NCBI GenBank assembly: GCA_024998565.1
Contig: JACOEM010000006.1
Coordinates: 213,886-277,885, forward strand
Direction of reading: 5' to 3'
Source: Nitrospira sp.
GTDB lineage: Bacteria > Nitrospirota > Nitrospiria > Nitrospirales > Nitrospiraceae
Length of the DNA stretch: 64,000 nucleotides
Part shown: one piece after another, positions 8,738 through 16,857 of the stretch
Position numbering within the stretch: the first letter of the stretch is position 1
Layout of the letters: each line of letters begins with the position of its first letter
Program-made: the position numbers and the translations under genes
The notes under the pieces: generated by a model
The model's input: only the letters and a program-made list of their open reading frames with translations
What the model was told of the DNA's origin: nothing
Database searches by the model: none

Positions 8738-11536
8738 TCACGTCCCACGGTCGGGTTGCAGAGAGAGTTGAGCGCCCATTCGCCCGCGGACGAATTTCTG
8801 AAGTTCGTCTGCCAGGAGCAAGCCGATGGCCCCGAGCGCCAGCGGTCCGAAGATCCAGGCCGGCAGCGAGGCGGTGCCCAAGACCAGATGTCCGACAGGG
8901 CTGTAGGTCATGACGAGCAGGATGGTCAGTTCGACGGCGACACCTCCCAGGATCAAGGGATTGCTGAACCAGCCGAGCCGGAACGCCGAGATGCGGTCGG
9001 AGCGGCAGGCAAAGACATTTGCGACCTGTGCCGCCACGATCCCGGCGAACGTGACCGTGGTCGCTTCCTTGTATAACGAAGAATTCCAATCGAGCGGATC
9101 TCCCCAACTCCAGCCGTAGCTTGTCAGATAGAGAAAAAACCCTCCCATGGCAATGCCGGCTTCGATCAATCCCAGAAAGGCGTAGGCTCTCAGGAGCACA
9201 TCTCGGCTGAGGAGTCGTTCGGTGCGGGGTCGCGGGGGATCGTCCATCACCCCGCCCTCCGGCGGTTCTGCGGCCAGGGCCAGTGCCGGGACCATGTCGG
9301 TTCCCAAATCGACGGCCAGAATTTGCGGGATCGTGAGGGCGAGCGGCATCGACGAGAGTCCGAAGCCCAGATACGGCACGATTTCCGGGACGTTGCTGGC
9401 CAACACATACGTGACGAACTTGCGAATATTGGTATAGACGGCCCGTCCTTCTTCGATGGCATGGACAATGGTGGCAAAATTGTCGTCGAGCAGAATCATG
9501 GAAGCCGTCTCTTTGGCCACATCCGTTCCGGCAATCCCCATGGCGATGCCGATGTCGGCAGTTTTCAATGCCGGCGCGTCATTGACCCCGTCGCCCGTCA
9601 CGGCGACTACTTCGCGCATTTCCTTGAGTGCCGAGACGATGCGCATTTTATGCCGGGGCGCCATGCGGGCAAAGATCGGATCCGGTTCGCCGGGAGTGGT
9701 CGGGGTGAGCAGTCGGCGCAGCTGATCGTCGCTGAATGTGTCGATGTGCGCCCCTTCGATGACCGGGACGAAATGGCCCGGCGGCGTGGCTATCGTTTCC
9801 GGAGCCAGCCCGACCCTGCGCGCGACGGCCAATGCCGTCAAGGGATGGTCGCCGGTAATCATCATGACGCGGACCCCGGCCCGCCGGCATTTTTTGATCG
9901 CGTCCGGCACTTCACGGTGTGGCGGGTCCATCATGGCGACGAGTCCGAGAAACGTCAGTCCCTGCTCGACCGTGTCGGCCTCCAATTGCTCCACCCCGCG
10001 TTCGACTTCCCGCATGGCCACGGCCAGCACCCGGTAGGCCTGCTGAGCAAAGGCCTGACTCTGGGCCAGCACCTTTTTGCGTCCATCGACCGTGAGTTCG
10101 GCCGGTGTCGCTGATCCCTGCTGCCTGGTGCACAACGGCAGGACCGATTCCGGCGCGCCTTTGGTGAAGGCGAGCAGCCGACCTTCGCTCCAGTGCAGCG
10201 TCGTCATTCGTTTACGATCGGCATCGAAGGGGATTTCGCCCATGCGCCGGAGCGGCGGGCGATGGAGGAGTCCGTGGTCCGCAGCAAAGTCCAGCAGGGC
10301 CGTCTCAGTGGGATCGCCGGTGGTGCGGCTACGCCCGTCCGGGTGCCGCGTGCGTTTGGCGTTGTTGCAATGAACGATGGCGTCGAACAGGGGACGCCAT
10401 CGTTCCGATTCGGGGGCGGTAATGAGACGATTCCTGGTGAACAAACAGCCTTCTCGCGATTCGACGACGAGGTCATCCACGTAGAGCCTGTCGAGCCGCA
10501 TCCGGTTTTCCGTTAATGTCCCGGTCTTGTCGGTGCAGATCACGGTCGTGCACCCCAGTGTTTCAACGGACGCGAGGTGTTTGATGAGCGCTTTGCGCGT
10601 AGCCATGCGCTGACTGCCGATCGCGAGTGCGAGGGTGACGGTCGGCAGGAGTCCTTCGGGCACATTGGCGACGATGATGCCGATGCCGAAAATCGCGCTG
10701 GTCCAGAAGCTCAATCCCATCCCGAGGCCGATGATGAAAAAGACCAGCCCCATCAGGAAGGAGAGTGCGGCGACGACATGCGTCACCTTCACGATCTCCT
10801 GTTGGAGCGGGCTCAACCCGGTGTGTACCGTTGTCGTGAGATGCGCGATTTTTCCGAATTCGGTGTTGAGCCCGGTGGCAAAGACGACTCCCTGACCATG
10901 GCCGGAAAGGACCGTGGTTCCGGCGAAAGCCAGATTCGCAATGTCGAGCGGATGGCCGTCGGTGATGGGATCGGCCGACCGTCGCTGCGGTTTCGATTCG
11001 CCGGTGAGCGAGGAGTTATCGACGCGCATGCCGACGGCTTCGGTGAGTCTCGCATCGGCGGGAATCTGTTCGCCTTCTTCCAGCACGAGCACATCGCCCG
11101 GTACCAGTTCGCTGCGGGCGATCTGTTGCTGTTGCCCGTCGCGAAGGACCCAGGCTTGGGCCGGCAGCATGCTGCGTAACGCCTGAACCGCGCGTTCGGC
11201 CTTGTACTCCTGCAGAAAGGCGAAAATGGCATTGATCAGAATCACGCCGAGGATGGCCCACCCCAATGTCGCCATGCCTTCGCCGGAGTGGAGGGCGTCG
11301 GCGAGGAACGCCAGGCCGGCCGCCAGGCACAGGAGCAGCGCCAGGAAATGCGTGAATTGACGCGCAAAGCGGCTGATGAGCGGCATCCCGCGCAACGCCT
11401 GCAGACTATTCGGCCCGTACCGGAGGGTTCGTCGCCGGACGTCGTCCGACGAGAGGCCCTGCGGGGTGGTGGCGAGCGCGCGATACACCTGGCTCGGAGC
11501 CAGGCGGCAGACTTCTAGCGCAGTCAGTTCAGGCAC
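8738..11536 (-). CDS. P-type cation ATPase with type IIC (Na,K-ATPase-like) motifs
   Basis: The 932-residue protein has a cation-ATPase N-domain, the actuator motif LTGESKP, the phosphorylated Asp336 in [11 protein letters not shown], the hinge MITGDHPLTALAVA and [16 protein letters not shown]. Membrane motifs IIVANVPEGLLPTVT (M4), YVLASNVPEIVPYLGF (M5) and AVDLGTDMVPALALAAEPPE (M6) match Na,K/H,K-ATPase alpha subunits better than SERCA-type pumps. No beta subunit is nearby. It is a plasma-membrane cation pump; ion specificity (Na, K, H or Ca) is unproven. The GTG at 11536 has GAGG five bases upstream and overlaps the usp stop by 8 bases; the alternative ATG at 11572 has no ribosome site. Confidence 0.9.
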   Translation of the reverse strand: MPELTALEVCRLAPSQVYRALATTPQGLSSDDVRRRTLRYGPNSLQALRGMPLISRFARQFTHFLALLLCLAAGLAFLADALHSGEGMATLGWAILGVILINAIFAFLQEYKAERAVQALRSMLPAQAWVLRDGQQQQIARSELVPGDVLVLEEGEQIPADARLTEAVGMRVDNSSLTGESKPQRRSADPITDGHPLDIANLAFAGTTVLSGHGQGVVFATGLNTEFGKIAHLTTTVHTGLSPLQQEIVKVTHVVAALSFLMGLVFFIIGLGMGLSFWTSAIFGIGIIVANVPEGLLPTVTLALAIGSQRMATRKALIKHLASVETLGCTTVICTDKTGTLTENRMRLDRLYVDDLVVESREGCLFTRNRLITAPESERWRPLFDAIVHCNNAKRTRHPDGRSRTTGDPTETALLDFAADHGLLHRPPLRRMGEIPFDADRKRMTTLHWSEGRLLAFTKGAPESVLPLCTRQQGSATPAELTVDGRKKVLAQSQAFAQQAYRVLAVAMREVERGVEQLEADTVEQGLTFLGLVAMMDPPHREVPDAIKKCRRAGVRVMMITGDHPLTALAVARRVGLAPETIATPPGHFVPVIEGAHIDTFSDDQLRRLLTPTTPGEPDPIFARMAPRHKMRIVSALKEMREVVAVTGDGVNDAPALKTADIGIAMGIAGTDVAKETASMILLDDNFATIVHAIEEGRAVYTNIRKFVTYVLASNVPEIVPYLGFGLSSMPLALTIPQILAVDLGTDMVPALALAAEPPEGGVMDDPPRPRTERLLSRDVLLRAYAFLGLIEAGIAMGGFFLYLTSYGWSWGDPLDWNSSLYKEATTVTFAGIVAAQVANVFACRSDRISAFRLGWFSNPLILGGVAVELTILLVMTYSPVGHLVLGTASLPAWIFGPLALGAIGLLLADELQKFVRGRMGAQLSLQPDRGT

Positions 11537-12434
11537 GCCATCCTCGTACGATGAGCACCGAACAGGGAGCATATTTCAGCAGCGTTTCCGAAACGCTGCC
11601 CAATTGAAGCCGTTCGGATCCCGTCAAGCCTCGTGAGCCTGCCACGAGCAGATCCACCTTGTTTGACGCGACCTGCTGGATGATCGTGTCGGTCACATGA
11701 TCGACCTTCACCTGCGTCGTGACGGCGCAACCTTCGGCCAGGAACCGATCGCGTAACTGCTCTACGACCTGTTCGGCGGCCTGACGTTTCGGGACCGCGA
11801 TCTGCTCCACCTGGTCCTTCGACAGGTACTTGGCCGCCAGTTCCGTCAGGGCCGGTTCGACGACCGACAGTACCGTGACGTGCGCGGACTCCGGAAGAAG
11901 GCGCTGGCAGAGAAAGCGACAGGCGCCTTGGGAGTGTTTCGAGGCATCCGCCGCAAAGAGCACGTGGGAGAGGGTTGTGAGCGGCCGCTTGACCACCAGT
12001 ACCGGGCAGGCAGCCAAGGCGCTGACTTTACGGGACACACTGCCCAGGAGGTAATGTTCTGCGTCGCTCAGGCCGCGCGAGCCGAGGACAAGCAGATCGG
12101 TTTTTTTCTGCTTGGCCAGCTTCGTGATGGTATCGGCTACGCGGCCATGGGCGAGGATCGTGTCGATGGCCGTGCGAGGCTTCGTGGTGGCCTGCTTCAA
12201 GGCGATTTTCGCCAGACCTTCGAAGCGCCGCAGAATCTGGTCGCCGGCCTTCGTCATGGCGGCGATGGCTTGTTTCGAGACAGCCGCGTGTTTACGGGCG
12301 GAGGATTTCAGCGATGCGCTGTCCACGACATGAACCAACGTGACGGAGTCGGGCGGGCGGCTGGCGACCGCTTCCAGCATCTGCACGCTCCACTCGGCGA
12401 ACTCCGATCCATCCACCGCGATCATCATCTTCAT
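11529..12434 (-). CDS. tandem universal stress protein
   Basis: Two UspA domains of about 145 residues each. Both carry the ATP-binding pattern G-x2-G-x9-G-S (GSRGLSDAEHYLLGS and GSRGLTGSERLQLGS) and an N-terminal Asp of the MMIAVDGSEF type, so both are likely nucleotide-binding. The start at 12434 follows GGGAGAAACACAC; an upstream in-frame Met would add 25 unlikely residues. It is the first gene of the usp-ATPase-CBS operon; its stop overlaps the pump's GTG start by 8 bases, suggesting translational coupling. Tandem USPs act in responses to energy, redox or hypoxia stress. Confidence 0.92.
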   Translation of the reverse strand: MKMMIAVDGSEFAEWSVQMLEAVASRPPDSVTLVHVVDSASLKSSARKHAAVSKQAIAAMTKAGDQILRRFEGLAKIALKQATTKPRTAIDTILAHGRVADTITKLAKQKKTDLLVLGSRGLSDAEHYLLGSVSRKVSALAACPVLVVKRPLTTLSHVLFAADASKHSQGACRFLCQRLLPESAHVTVLSVVEPALTELAAKYLSKDQVEQIAVPKRQAAEQVVEQLRDRFLAEGCAVTTQVKVDHVTDTIIQQVASNKVDLLVAGSRGLTGSERLQLGSVSETLLKYAPCSVLIVRGWRA

Positions 12435-12740
12435 GTGTGTTTCTCCCAGGTTGCAGTACCGCTTCGGGATAGGGTTTGCATCGGGTATGCCTGAATGCGG
12501 TCTCATCATGAAGCGGTAATTGCGTGCGATGCCAGGCGGTTGGCAGGCTTGCCGGTCGGTCGTGGTGGGCCGTTGCGGCGTTTTGCAGCAGTCGGCGGGA
12601 CGATATTGGGGTAATTGGCCTCAGTGAGAGGGGAGATCCGACCCACGATGGGTGGGAGGACATGCGTCTGTGCACCTCGGCTGATCGATCGGCGTTCAGG
12701 CATCACGATTGCGTGAGAAGGCCGGAGGGAGGGATGCGCA
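12435..12740. other. divergent intergenic region, nothing identified
   Basis: About 306 bases between the minus-strand usp operon and the plus-strand exported gene at 12741. It must hold promoters for both directions, but I see no convincing -35/-10 pair, and short frames here have no ribosome sites that stand out. Confidence 0.4.
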
Positions 12741-13274
12741 ATGTTTGAGAGACGAGTCATTGCGATGATGATCGGGATGGTGGCGTTGGGTCTATGGCTG
12801 GCCTGGGTAGAGCCGGTCGCTGCGGGGGTGACGACACGTGTGGTTCCAAGCGGTGATGCGATCGAACTGGAAATCCCAACCGACGCCGGCACGCAGAAAG
12901 AAACCCTTCCCCTTTATCAGAGCGGGAAGATCCACTATTTCAGCGCCGGCATCGGTCAGGTCGAGCGTGAAGCGGCGTACCCGCCGTTTCCCTTGAAACT
13001 CGTGTTCACAGCAGGCGGGAAGCCGTTCGTGACGGGGGTGGAGGTCGTGCTTCGTCATGGCAAGGGTGCGACGCTGCTGACGGTTCCGCGGGAGCAGGTG
13101 ACGGGCCCCTGGCTCTTTATCGATCTGCCCGATGGGACGTACGAGGTGGCGGCCACGTTGGGCGGCCAGATACAACAGGTGAAAGGGATTAAAGTCCGGC
13201 GAGGACATGTCACTACGCAACATGTTCGCTGGGCCGAAGACCGGAGTCCTGCCCTGCCTGCGCAGGCGGAGTAA
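12741..13274 (+). CDS. exported protein of unknown function
   Basis: A strong GGAGGGAGG site precedes the ATG. The first 27 residues form a signal peptide (hydrophobic MMIGMVALGLWLAW, cleavage near VAA-GV). The mature 150 residues look like a small all-beta domain. A C-terminal phrase FIDLPDGTYEVAATLGGQIQ resembles the last strands of carboxypeptidase-regulatory-like sandwiches. It is followed after 44 bases by the CBS gene at 13319, so the three plus-strand genes 12741-14264 may be one transcript. Function not known. Confidence 0.65.
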   Translation: MFERRVIAMMIGMVALGLWLAWVEPVAAGVTTRVVPSGDAIELEIPTDAGTQKETLPLYQSGKIHYFSAGIGQVEREAAYPPFPLKLVFTAGGKPFVTGVEVVLRHGKGATLLTVPREQVTGPWLFIDLPDGTYEVAATLGGQIQQVKGIKVRRGHVTTQHVRWAEDRSPALPAQAE

Positions 13275-13318
13275 GCGGGGGCGTTGCGGACAGCATGGGT
13301 AGACAAGGAGGGAGCGGT

Positions 13319-13792
13319 ATGGTGAAGAAGCGGAAAGCCCCGGCGAGACGACCGGCCACGGCAGGACGCAGACGCGCGGCATTCGAAGACCTCACGGTCG
13401 GCGACATTGTGAATACGCGCGTCCAAGCCGCGCGTCTCGACATGAAAGGCGACCGCGTGGCGAAGTTGCTGCTGAAAGAGGGCAGTCACGTGCCGGTTGT
13501 GGATCAGGCGAAACAGCTCATGGGGGTCGTGAGCGAACATGATCTGTTGTCGGCGCTCGATGAGGGCCAGGCCTGGAGTGCTCAGACGGCTAAGGATCTC
13601 ATGACCGACAATCCCTACTCGGTGCCGCCGGAAACCAGTCTCTCCACCCTGATACATGTTCTGACGGAGAGCGATCTCATGTCCGTGCCGGTCGTAACTG
13701 CGGAGAATCGACTCGTGGGGGTGGTGACGCGTCGTGATGTGGTGCGTGCCGCGCTCGCTCCCAGAACGAAACAACGGGCGAAAGGCCGGTAG
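13319..13792 (+). CDS. CBS-pair protein
   Basis: AAGGAGGGAGCGGT precedes the ATG at 13319; an ATG 24 bases upstream is less well placed. A basic 22-residue N-terminal tail (KKRKAPARRPATAGRRRAA) precedes one Bateman module with phrases LMGVVSEHDLLSALD and LVGVVTRRDVVRAAL. The protein is about 157 residues, a stand-alone adenosyl-ligand sensor of the type seen in bacterial stress regulons (for example Hrp1). The Lys/Arg tails at both ends could bind nucleic acid or an acidic partner, which is speculative. It forms a pair with the next CBS gene. Confidence 0.85.
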   Translation: MVKKRKAPARRPATAGRRRAAFEDLTVGDIVNTRVQAARLDMKGDRVAKLLLKEGSHVPVVDQAKQLMGVVSEHDLLSALDEGQAWSAQTAKDLMTDNPYSVPPETSLSTLIHVLTESDLMSVPVVTAENRLVGVVTRRDVVRAALAPRTKQRAKGR

Positions 13793-13829
13793 GAATTGAT
13801 CTATTGCATGTGTGGAGAGGGGGCGACCT

Positions 13830-14264
13830 ATGCGCCGTATCGACTTGCTCACTCAAGCCTGTGACCCGAAAACGTTGACGGTCGGCCAGCTCATGCAGGA
13901 TGCGTTGTTTACCTGTACGGCACGGACGGACGCGCTGACGATCGGTCGGCTGATGACCAAGCAAAATTTCGGCGGCTTGCCTGTCGTGGGAGAGGATGGC
14001 TCTCTGGTCGGGCTCGTGACGGAATACGATCTCCTGCAAGCCATGATCGAAGGGCGGGATTTGCGCAAGGTGCTGGCTTCGGAAATCATGACGACGCAGC
14101 CCCTGACGGCTCAGGAGAACATGACGTTGGAGGAGGTCGCGAACCTGTTCCAGGATCGGTACGTGACGCGTCTGCCGGTGGTGCGGGGCAAGCAGCTCGT
14201 CGGCATCGTTGCCAGGCGGGACTTGTTGCACGGGTATATGAAGGCCTCGGCATATTGGTCCTAG
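13830..14264 (+). CDS. CBS-pair protein
   Basis: The ATG at 13830 follows GAGAGGGGGCGACCT. The protein (144 residues) is a single Bateman module, with LVGLVTEYDLLQAMIEG and LVGIVARRDLLHGYMKA as the two CBS cores. It is 37 bases downstream of another CBS gene in the same direction. The TAG stop lies inside a CTAG that marks the edge of a palindromic intergenic element, so the element begins exactly where the gene ends. The role is inferred as nucleotide sensing. Confidence 0.85.
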   Translation: MRRIDLLTQACDPKTLTVGQLMQDALFTCTARTDALTIGRLMTKQNFGGLPVVGEDGSLVGLVTEYDLLQAMIEGRDLRKVLASEIMTTQPLTAQENMTLEEVANLFQDRYVTRLPVVRGKQLVGIVARRDLLHGYMKASAYWS

Positions 14265-14402
14265 CCCGCATTATTCATGACGGTTCGTCGCGAAAGTGCG
14301 GAGTCGCACAGCGAGACGAGCGGCGAGCCCGCCCGCCGACAGGCTGGTCGCAGCTGCGAATCCGCGATTGCAGCAGAAACGCTCATGAATAATGCGGGCT
14401 AG
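14261..14402. repeat. MITE-like palindromic element 1
   Basis: Perfect 18-base inverted repeats AGCCCGCATTATTCATGA (14263-14280) and TCATGAATAATGCGGGCT (14383-14400) bound about 100 bases of GC-rich sequence with further internal hairpin potential. CTAG occurs at both outer edges (14261-14264 and 14399-14402), as a target-site duplication would. The left CTAG contains the stop codon of the CBS gene. No coding frame inside looks real. Confidence 0.8.
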
Positions 14403-14588
14403 GAGCCTGTCCGACATTGACCGTTCGGCTGCGGCAAACGATCCACGATCATCTGCGTCGTTCTCGGCCCGAAAAAATCCTCAACGTATTTCAGCGAATA
14501 CGCTTCCGGTTTTTCCAGGCCTGCGGCCTCGCATCTGGTCGCGCCTCCTTGGCCTCGCTACGAAGGCCATGTCGGACAGGCTCCTAGC
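14398..14588. repeat. MITE-like palindromic element 2
   Basis: Perfect 20-base inverted repeats at 14398-14417 (GCTAGGAGCCTGTCCGACAT) and 14569-14588 bound about 150 bases. CTAG lies at both ends (14399-14402 and 14584-14587). The left CTAG is shared with the right edge of element 1, so the two elements are joined at one target site. A small hairpin CGTATT/AATACG lies inside at about 14486-14503. Confidence 0.8.
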
Positions 14589-14658
14589 ATGATGCCGGAA
14601 CAGGCTGTGACCTGAGATTGTCCTTTCCGATCCCTCCCGGAGAGCCAAACTCCTGTCC

Positions 14659-15873
14659 TTAACCGGTGTGCCGGCGTTGTGTCACGGGAGAGAACAGGGT
14701 TCCGATGATCGCGAGCAGAGCGAAGCACGCGCCCGCGTAGAATGTGAATGCCGCGCCGAGTCGATCCCATAAGAATCCTGCGAGGAGGCTGGCGATGAGC
14801 ATGGCGAGCCCGCAGGCCAGGTTGAAGCAGCCGTAGGCTGTCCCGCGCAGATCGATCGGTGCCACGTCTGCGACCATGGTGGCCAGCAGGCCTTGTGTCA
14901 TCCCCATGTGAATGCCCCACAGCGCCACGCCTGCCAGAATCACGCTCCAATGATCGTTCATGGCCAGGACCAGATCGGCCGCAACCAGCACCAGCAGACC
15001 GAGCGCGAGCAGTGTCCGGTGGTGCATCCTGTCGGAGAGCTTGCCGAATGGATAGGCGGAGGACGCATACACCAGGTTCATGGCGACCATAACGAGGGGA
15101 ATGAAGGCGATGGGAATACCGCTTTGTTGTGCGCGCAGGACGAGAAAGGCTTCGCTAAAGCGCGCCAGCGTAAACACGGAGCCGATCCCCACGACCCGCC
15201 AATAGGCCGACCCCAAGCGCGCGAAATTGTCCCGGGTGATCGGATTGGCCCTTTGTGGCGTCTGGCGGGACTCAGGCTCCTGTATGCCGAACAGCAGCAG
15301 CGCGACGGCCATCATGCCCGGCACGACGGCCACCCAGAAGACCGCACGAAAATCATCGGCCCAGAGCAGCATCAATCCGACCGCGAGCAGGGGGCCGAGA
15401 AAGGCCCCCACCGTATCGAGCGATTGCCGCAAGCCGAACGCTGCGCCACGGAGATGCGCCGGCGCAATGTCCGCCACTAACGCATCGCGAGGCGCGCCTC
15501 GCACGCCTTTTCCCACTCGATCCAGCAAGCGTGCGGTCAACAATGTGTCGATGTCCGGCGCGATCGCGAAGAGCGGTTTGGTCAACGCGCCTACGGCATA
15601 GCCGAATAGGGCCAGCCCCTTCCGTCTACCAAGATAGTCGCTCAATGTCCCGGAAAAGACTTTGACCACGAGTGCCAGGGACTCGGCCAAACCCTCCACT
15701 ATGCCGACCGCGATCGTGCCGGCGCCAAGTGTCGTGACCATGAACAAGGGCAGCAGGCTGTGAATCATTTCCGAGGAAATGTCCATCAGTAGGCTGACGA
15801 AGCCCAGTATCCAGATGCCGGAGGGCATCCGGCGAAGTGAATGGGACGGAGATGTGTCCATCACGGCCGACAA
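14659..15873 (-). CDS. major facilitator superfamily transporter
   Basis: The 404-residue protein has about twelve hydrophobic helices. The MFS loop 2-3 motif is seen as GTLSDYLGRRKGLALFGYAV and a related loop 8-9 motif as GKLSDRMHHRTLLALG. The central loop holds charged residues (EPESRQTPQRAN). It belongs to the large drug/sugar-like MFS group, but no specificity motif is recognisable. It is separated from the CBS genes by the palindromic elements and convergent to them. Confidence 0.85.
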   Translation of the reverse strand: MSAVMDTSPSHSLRRMPSGIWILGFVSLLMDISSEMIHSLLPLFMVTTLGAGTIAVGIVEGLAESLALVVKVFSGTLSDYLGRRKGLALFGYAVGALTKPLFAIAPDIDTLLTARLLDRVGKGVRGAPRDALVADIAPAHLRGAAFGLRQSLDTVGAFLGPLLAVGLMLLWADDFRAVFWVAVVPGMMAVALLLFGIQEPESRQTPQRANPITRDNFARLGSAYWRVVGIGSVFTLARFSEAFLVLRAQQSGIPIAFIPLVMVAMNLVYASSAYPFGKLSDRMHHRTLLALGLLVLVAADLVLAMNDHWSVILAGVALWGIHMGMTQGLLATMVADVAPIDLRGTAYGCFNLACGLAMLIASLLAGFLWDRLGAAFTFYAGACFALLAIIGTLFSPVTQRRHTG

Positions 15874-15953
15874 GTCGAGGCGATGAGACGGCTACCGGGC
15901 GTTCTGCTACCTGCCGGATTATAGGGAAGCTACTCCGAGCTGTCATGTCACAC

Positions 15954-16364
15954 TCACCAGGTCTGGGAAGACGTGATCAGTTCCTGCCCCTGTCTCCAGT
16001 CGTAACGCACAGCATCGGTGAGCCGGCCCGTTTCATCGCGGTCGACCCACATCTCCCACTGTCCATCCTGATTGGCGTCGTACCAGTAAAACAATGGAAC
16101 CAAGGCGACATCGGGTTCCTCGGACGCAGGGTCGTCATAGGCAATTCCCAGGATGTGTCGAGCCGTACGGTAGTCCACCTGGCCGTTGCCTCGAAGCGAG
16201 TAGTCGCGAAAGAGCAAGCCGATGATCGTGTCGGACGATTGCGCGACTAACAACTCTTCACCTGGCTCATTGGGAAGTGACGAATCGGCGTGAGAAGTAC
16301 TCGGCCAGGCCGGACACAATGTCAGCACGGCGGACAGGCATATCGTCAGTATCGTCCTGTTCAT
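15954..16364 (-). CDS. exported protein of unknown function
   Basis: The ATG at 16364 follows GGGAGGGATCCC and starts a signal peptide (MNRTILTICLSAVLTLCPAW, cleavage near SHA-DS). The mature part is about 110 residues and acidic, and includes YDANQDGQWEMWVDRDETG, which resembles a calcium-binding DxNxDG loop. No family name is known to me. It is isolated: the MFS gene lies 80 bases downstream and a long gap lies upstream. Confidence 0.65.
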   Translation of the reverse strand: MNRTILTICLSAVLTLCPAWPSTSHADSSLPNEPGEELLVAQSSDTIIGLLFRDYSLRGNGQVDYRTARHILGIAYDDPASEEPDVALVPLFYWYDANQDGQWEMWVDRDETGRLTDAVRYDWRQGQELITSSQTW

Positions 16365-16857
16365 GGGATCCCTCCCTTCACTCGCATGAGCGGTCGAGAC
16401 GAGCATGACTCTGCATACTCAATCTTTGCGCTGCTCACGGAAGTAGGCCCCTGGATACCTACCTAGTTAGGGACGGCTTAAACCCTAAGTGTGAAGTAGG
16501 CAAGGTGGCTCGTCTGCGCACGGATCAACGATCTATGTAGTTGATATGACAGCGAGCCTCTGCCATCAGACCGATCGATGTGCAGCCGTCAGTGAGGAAA
16601 TGTCCCTTGCCGGGGTGGAGCGGTAGGAATGCGTAACCGGGGAGGCTAAACGATGGCATCCATCGGGGGACGAGGCATGTGCATGATGACCGCCATGCCG
16701 ACGAGGCAGATCACTACTCCCACAACATCGAATCGAGCCGGCCTGGTACCGTCTGCGCCGCAGCCCCACAGCAGCGAGCGAATGATGAACATTCTGCCTG
16801 GGACTGCGTACGTACGGCCGGGCCGGCGATTTTTACACTGATGGGTCGCTGGTTCCC
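16365..16857. other. intergenic region with one palindrome, no gene seen
   Basis: About 490 bases. The only structured feature I see is the nested inverted repeat at 16458-16500. Short frames on either strand lack signals and look like chance. Confidence 0.45.
16458..16500. promoter_or_regulatory. nested inverted repeat, candidate operator or hairpin
   Basis: Outer arms CCTAC (16458-16462) and GTAGG (16496-16500) enclose inner arms TTAGGG (16467-16472) and CCCTAA (16483-16488). It lies about 100 bases upstream of the minus-strand exported gene that starts at 16364. There is no T-run, so an operator or leader hairpin is more likely than a terminator. Confidence 0.3.
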
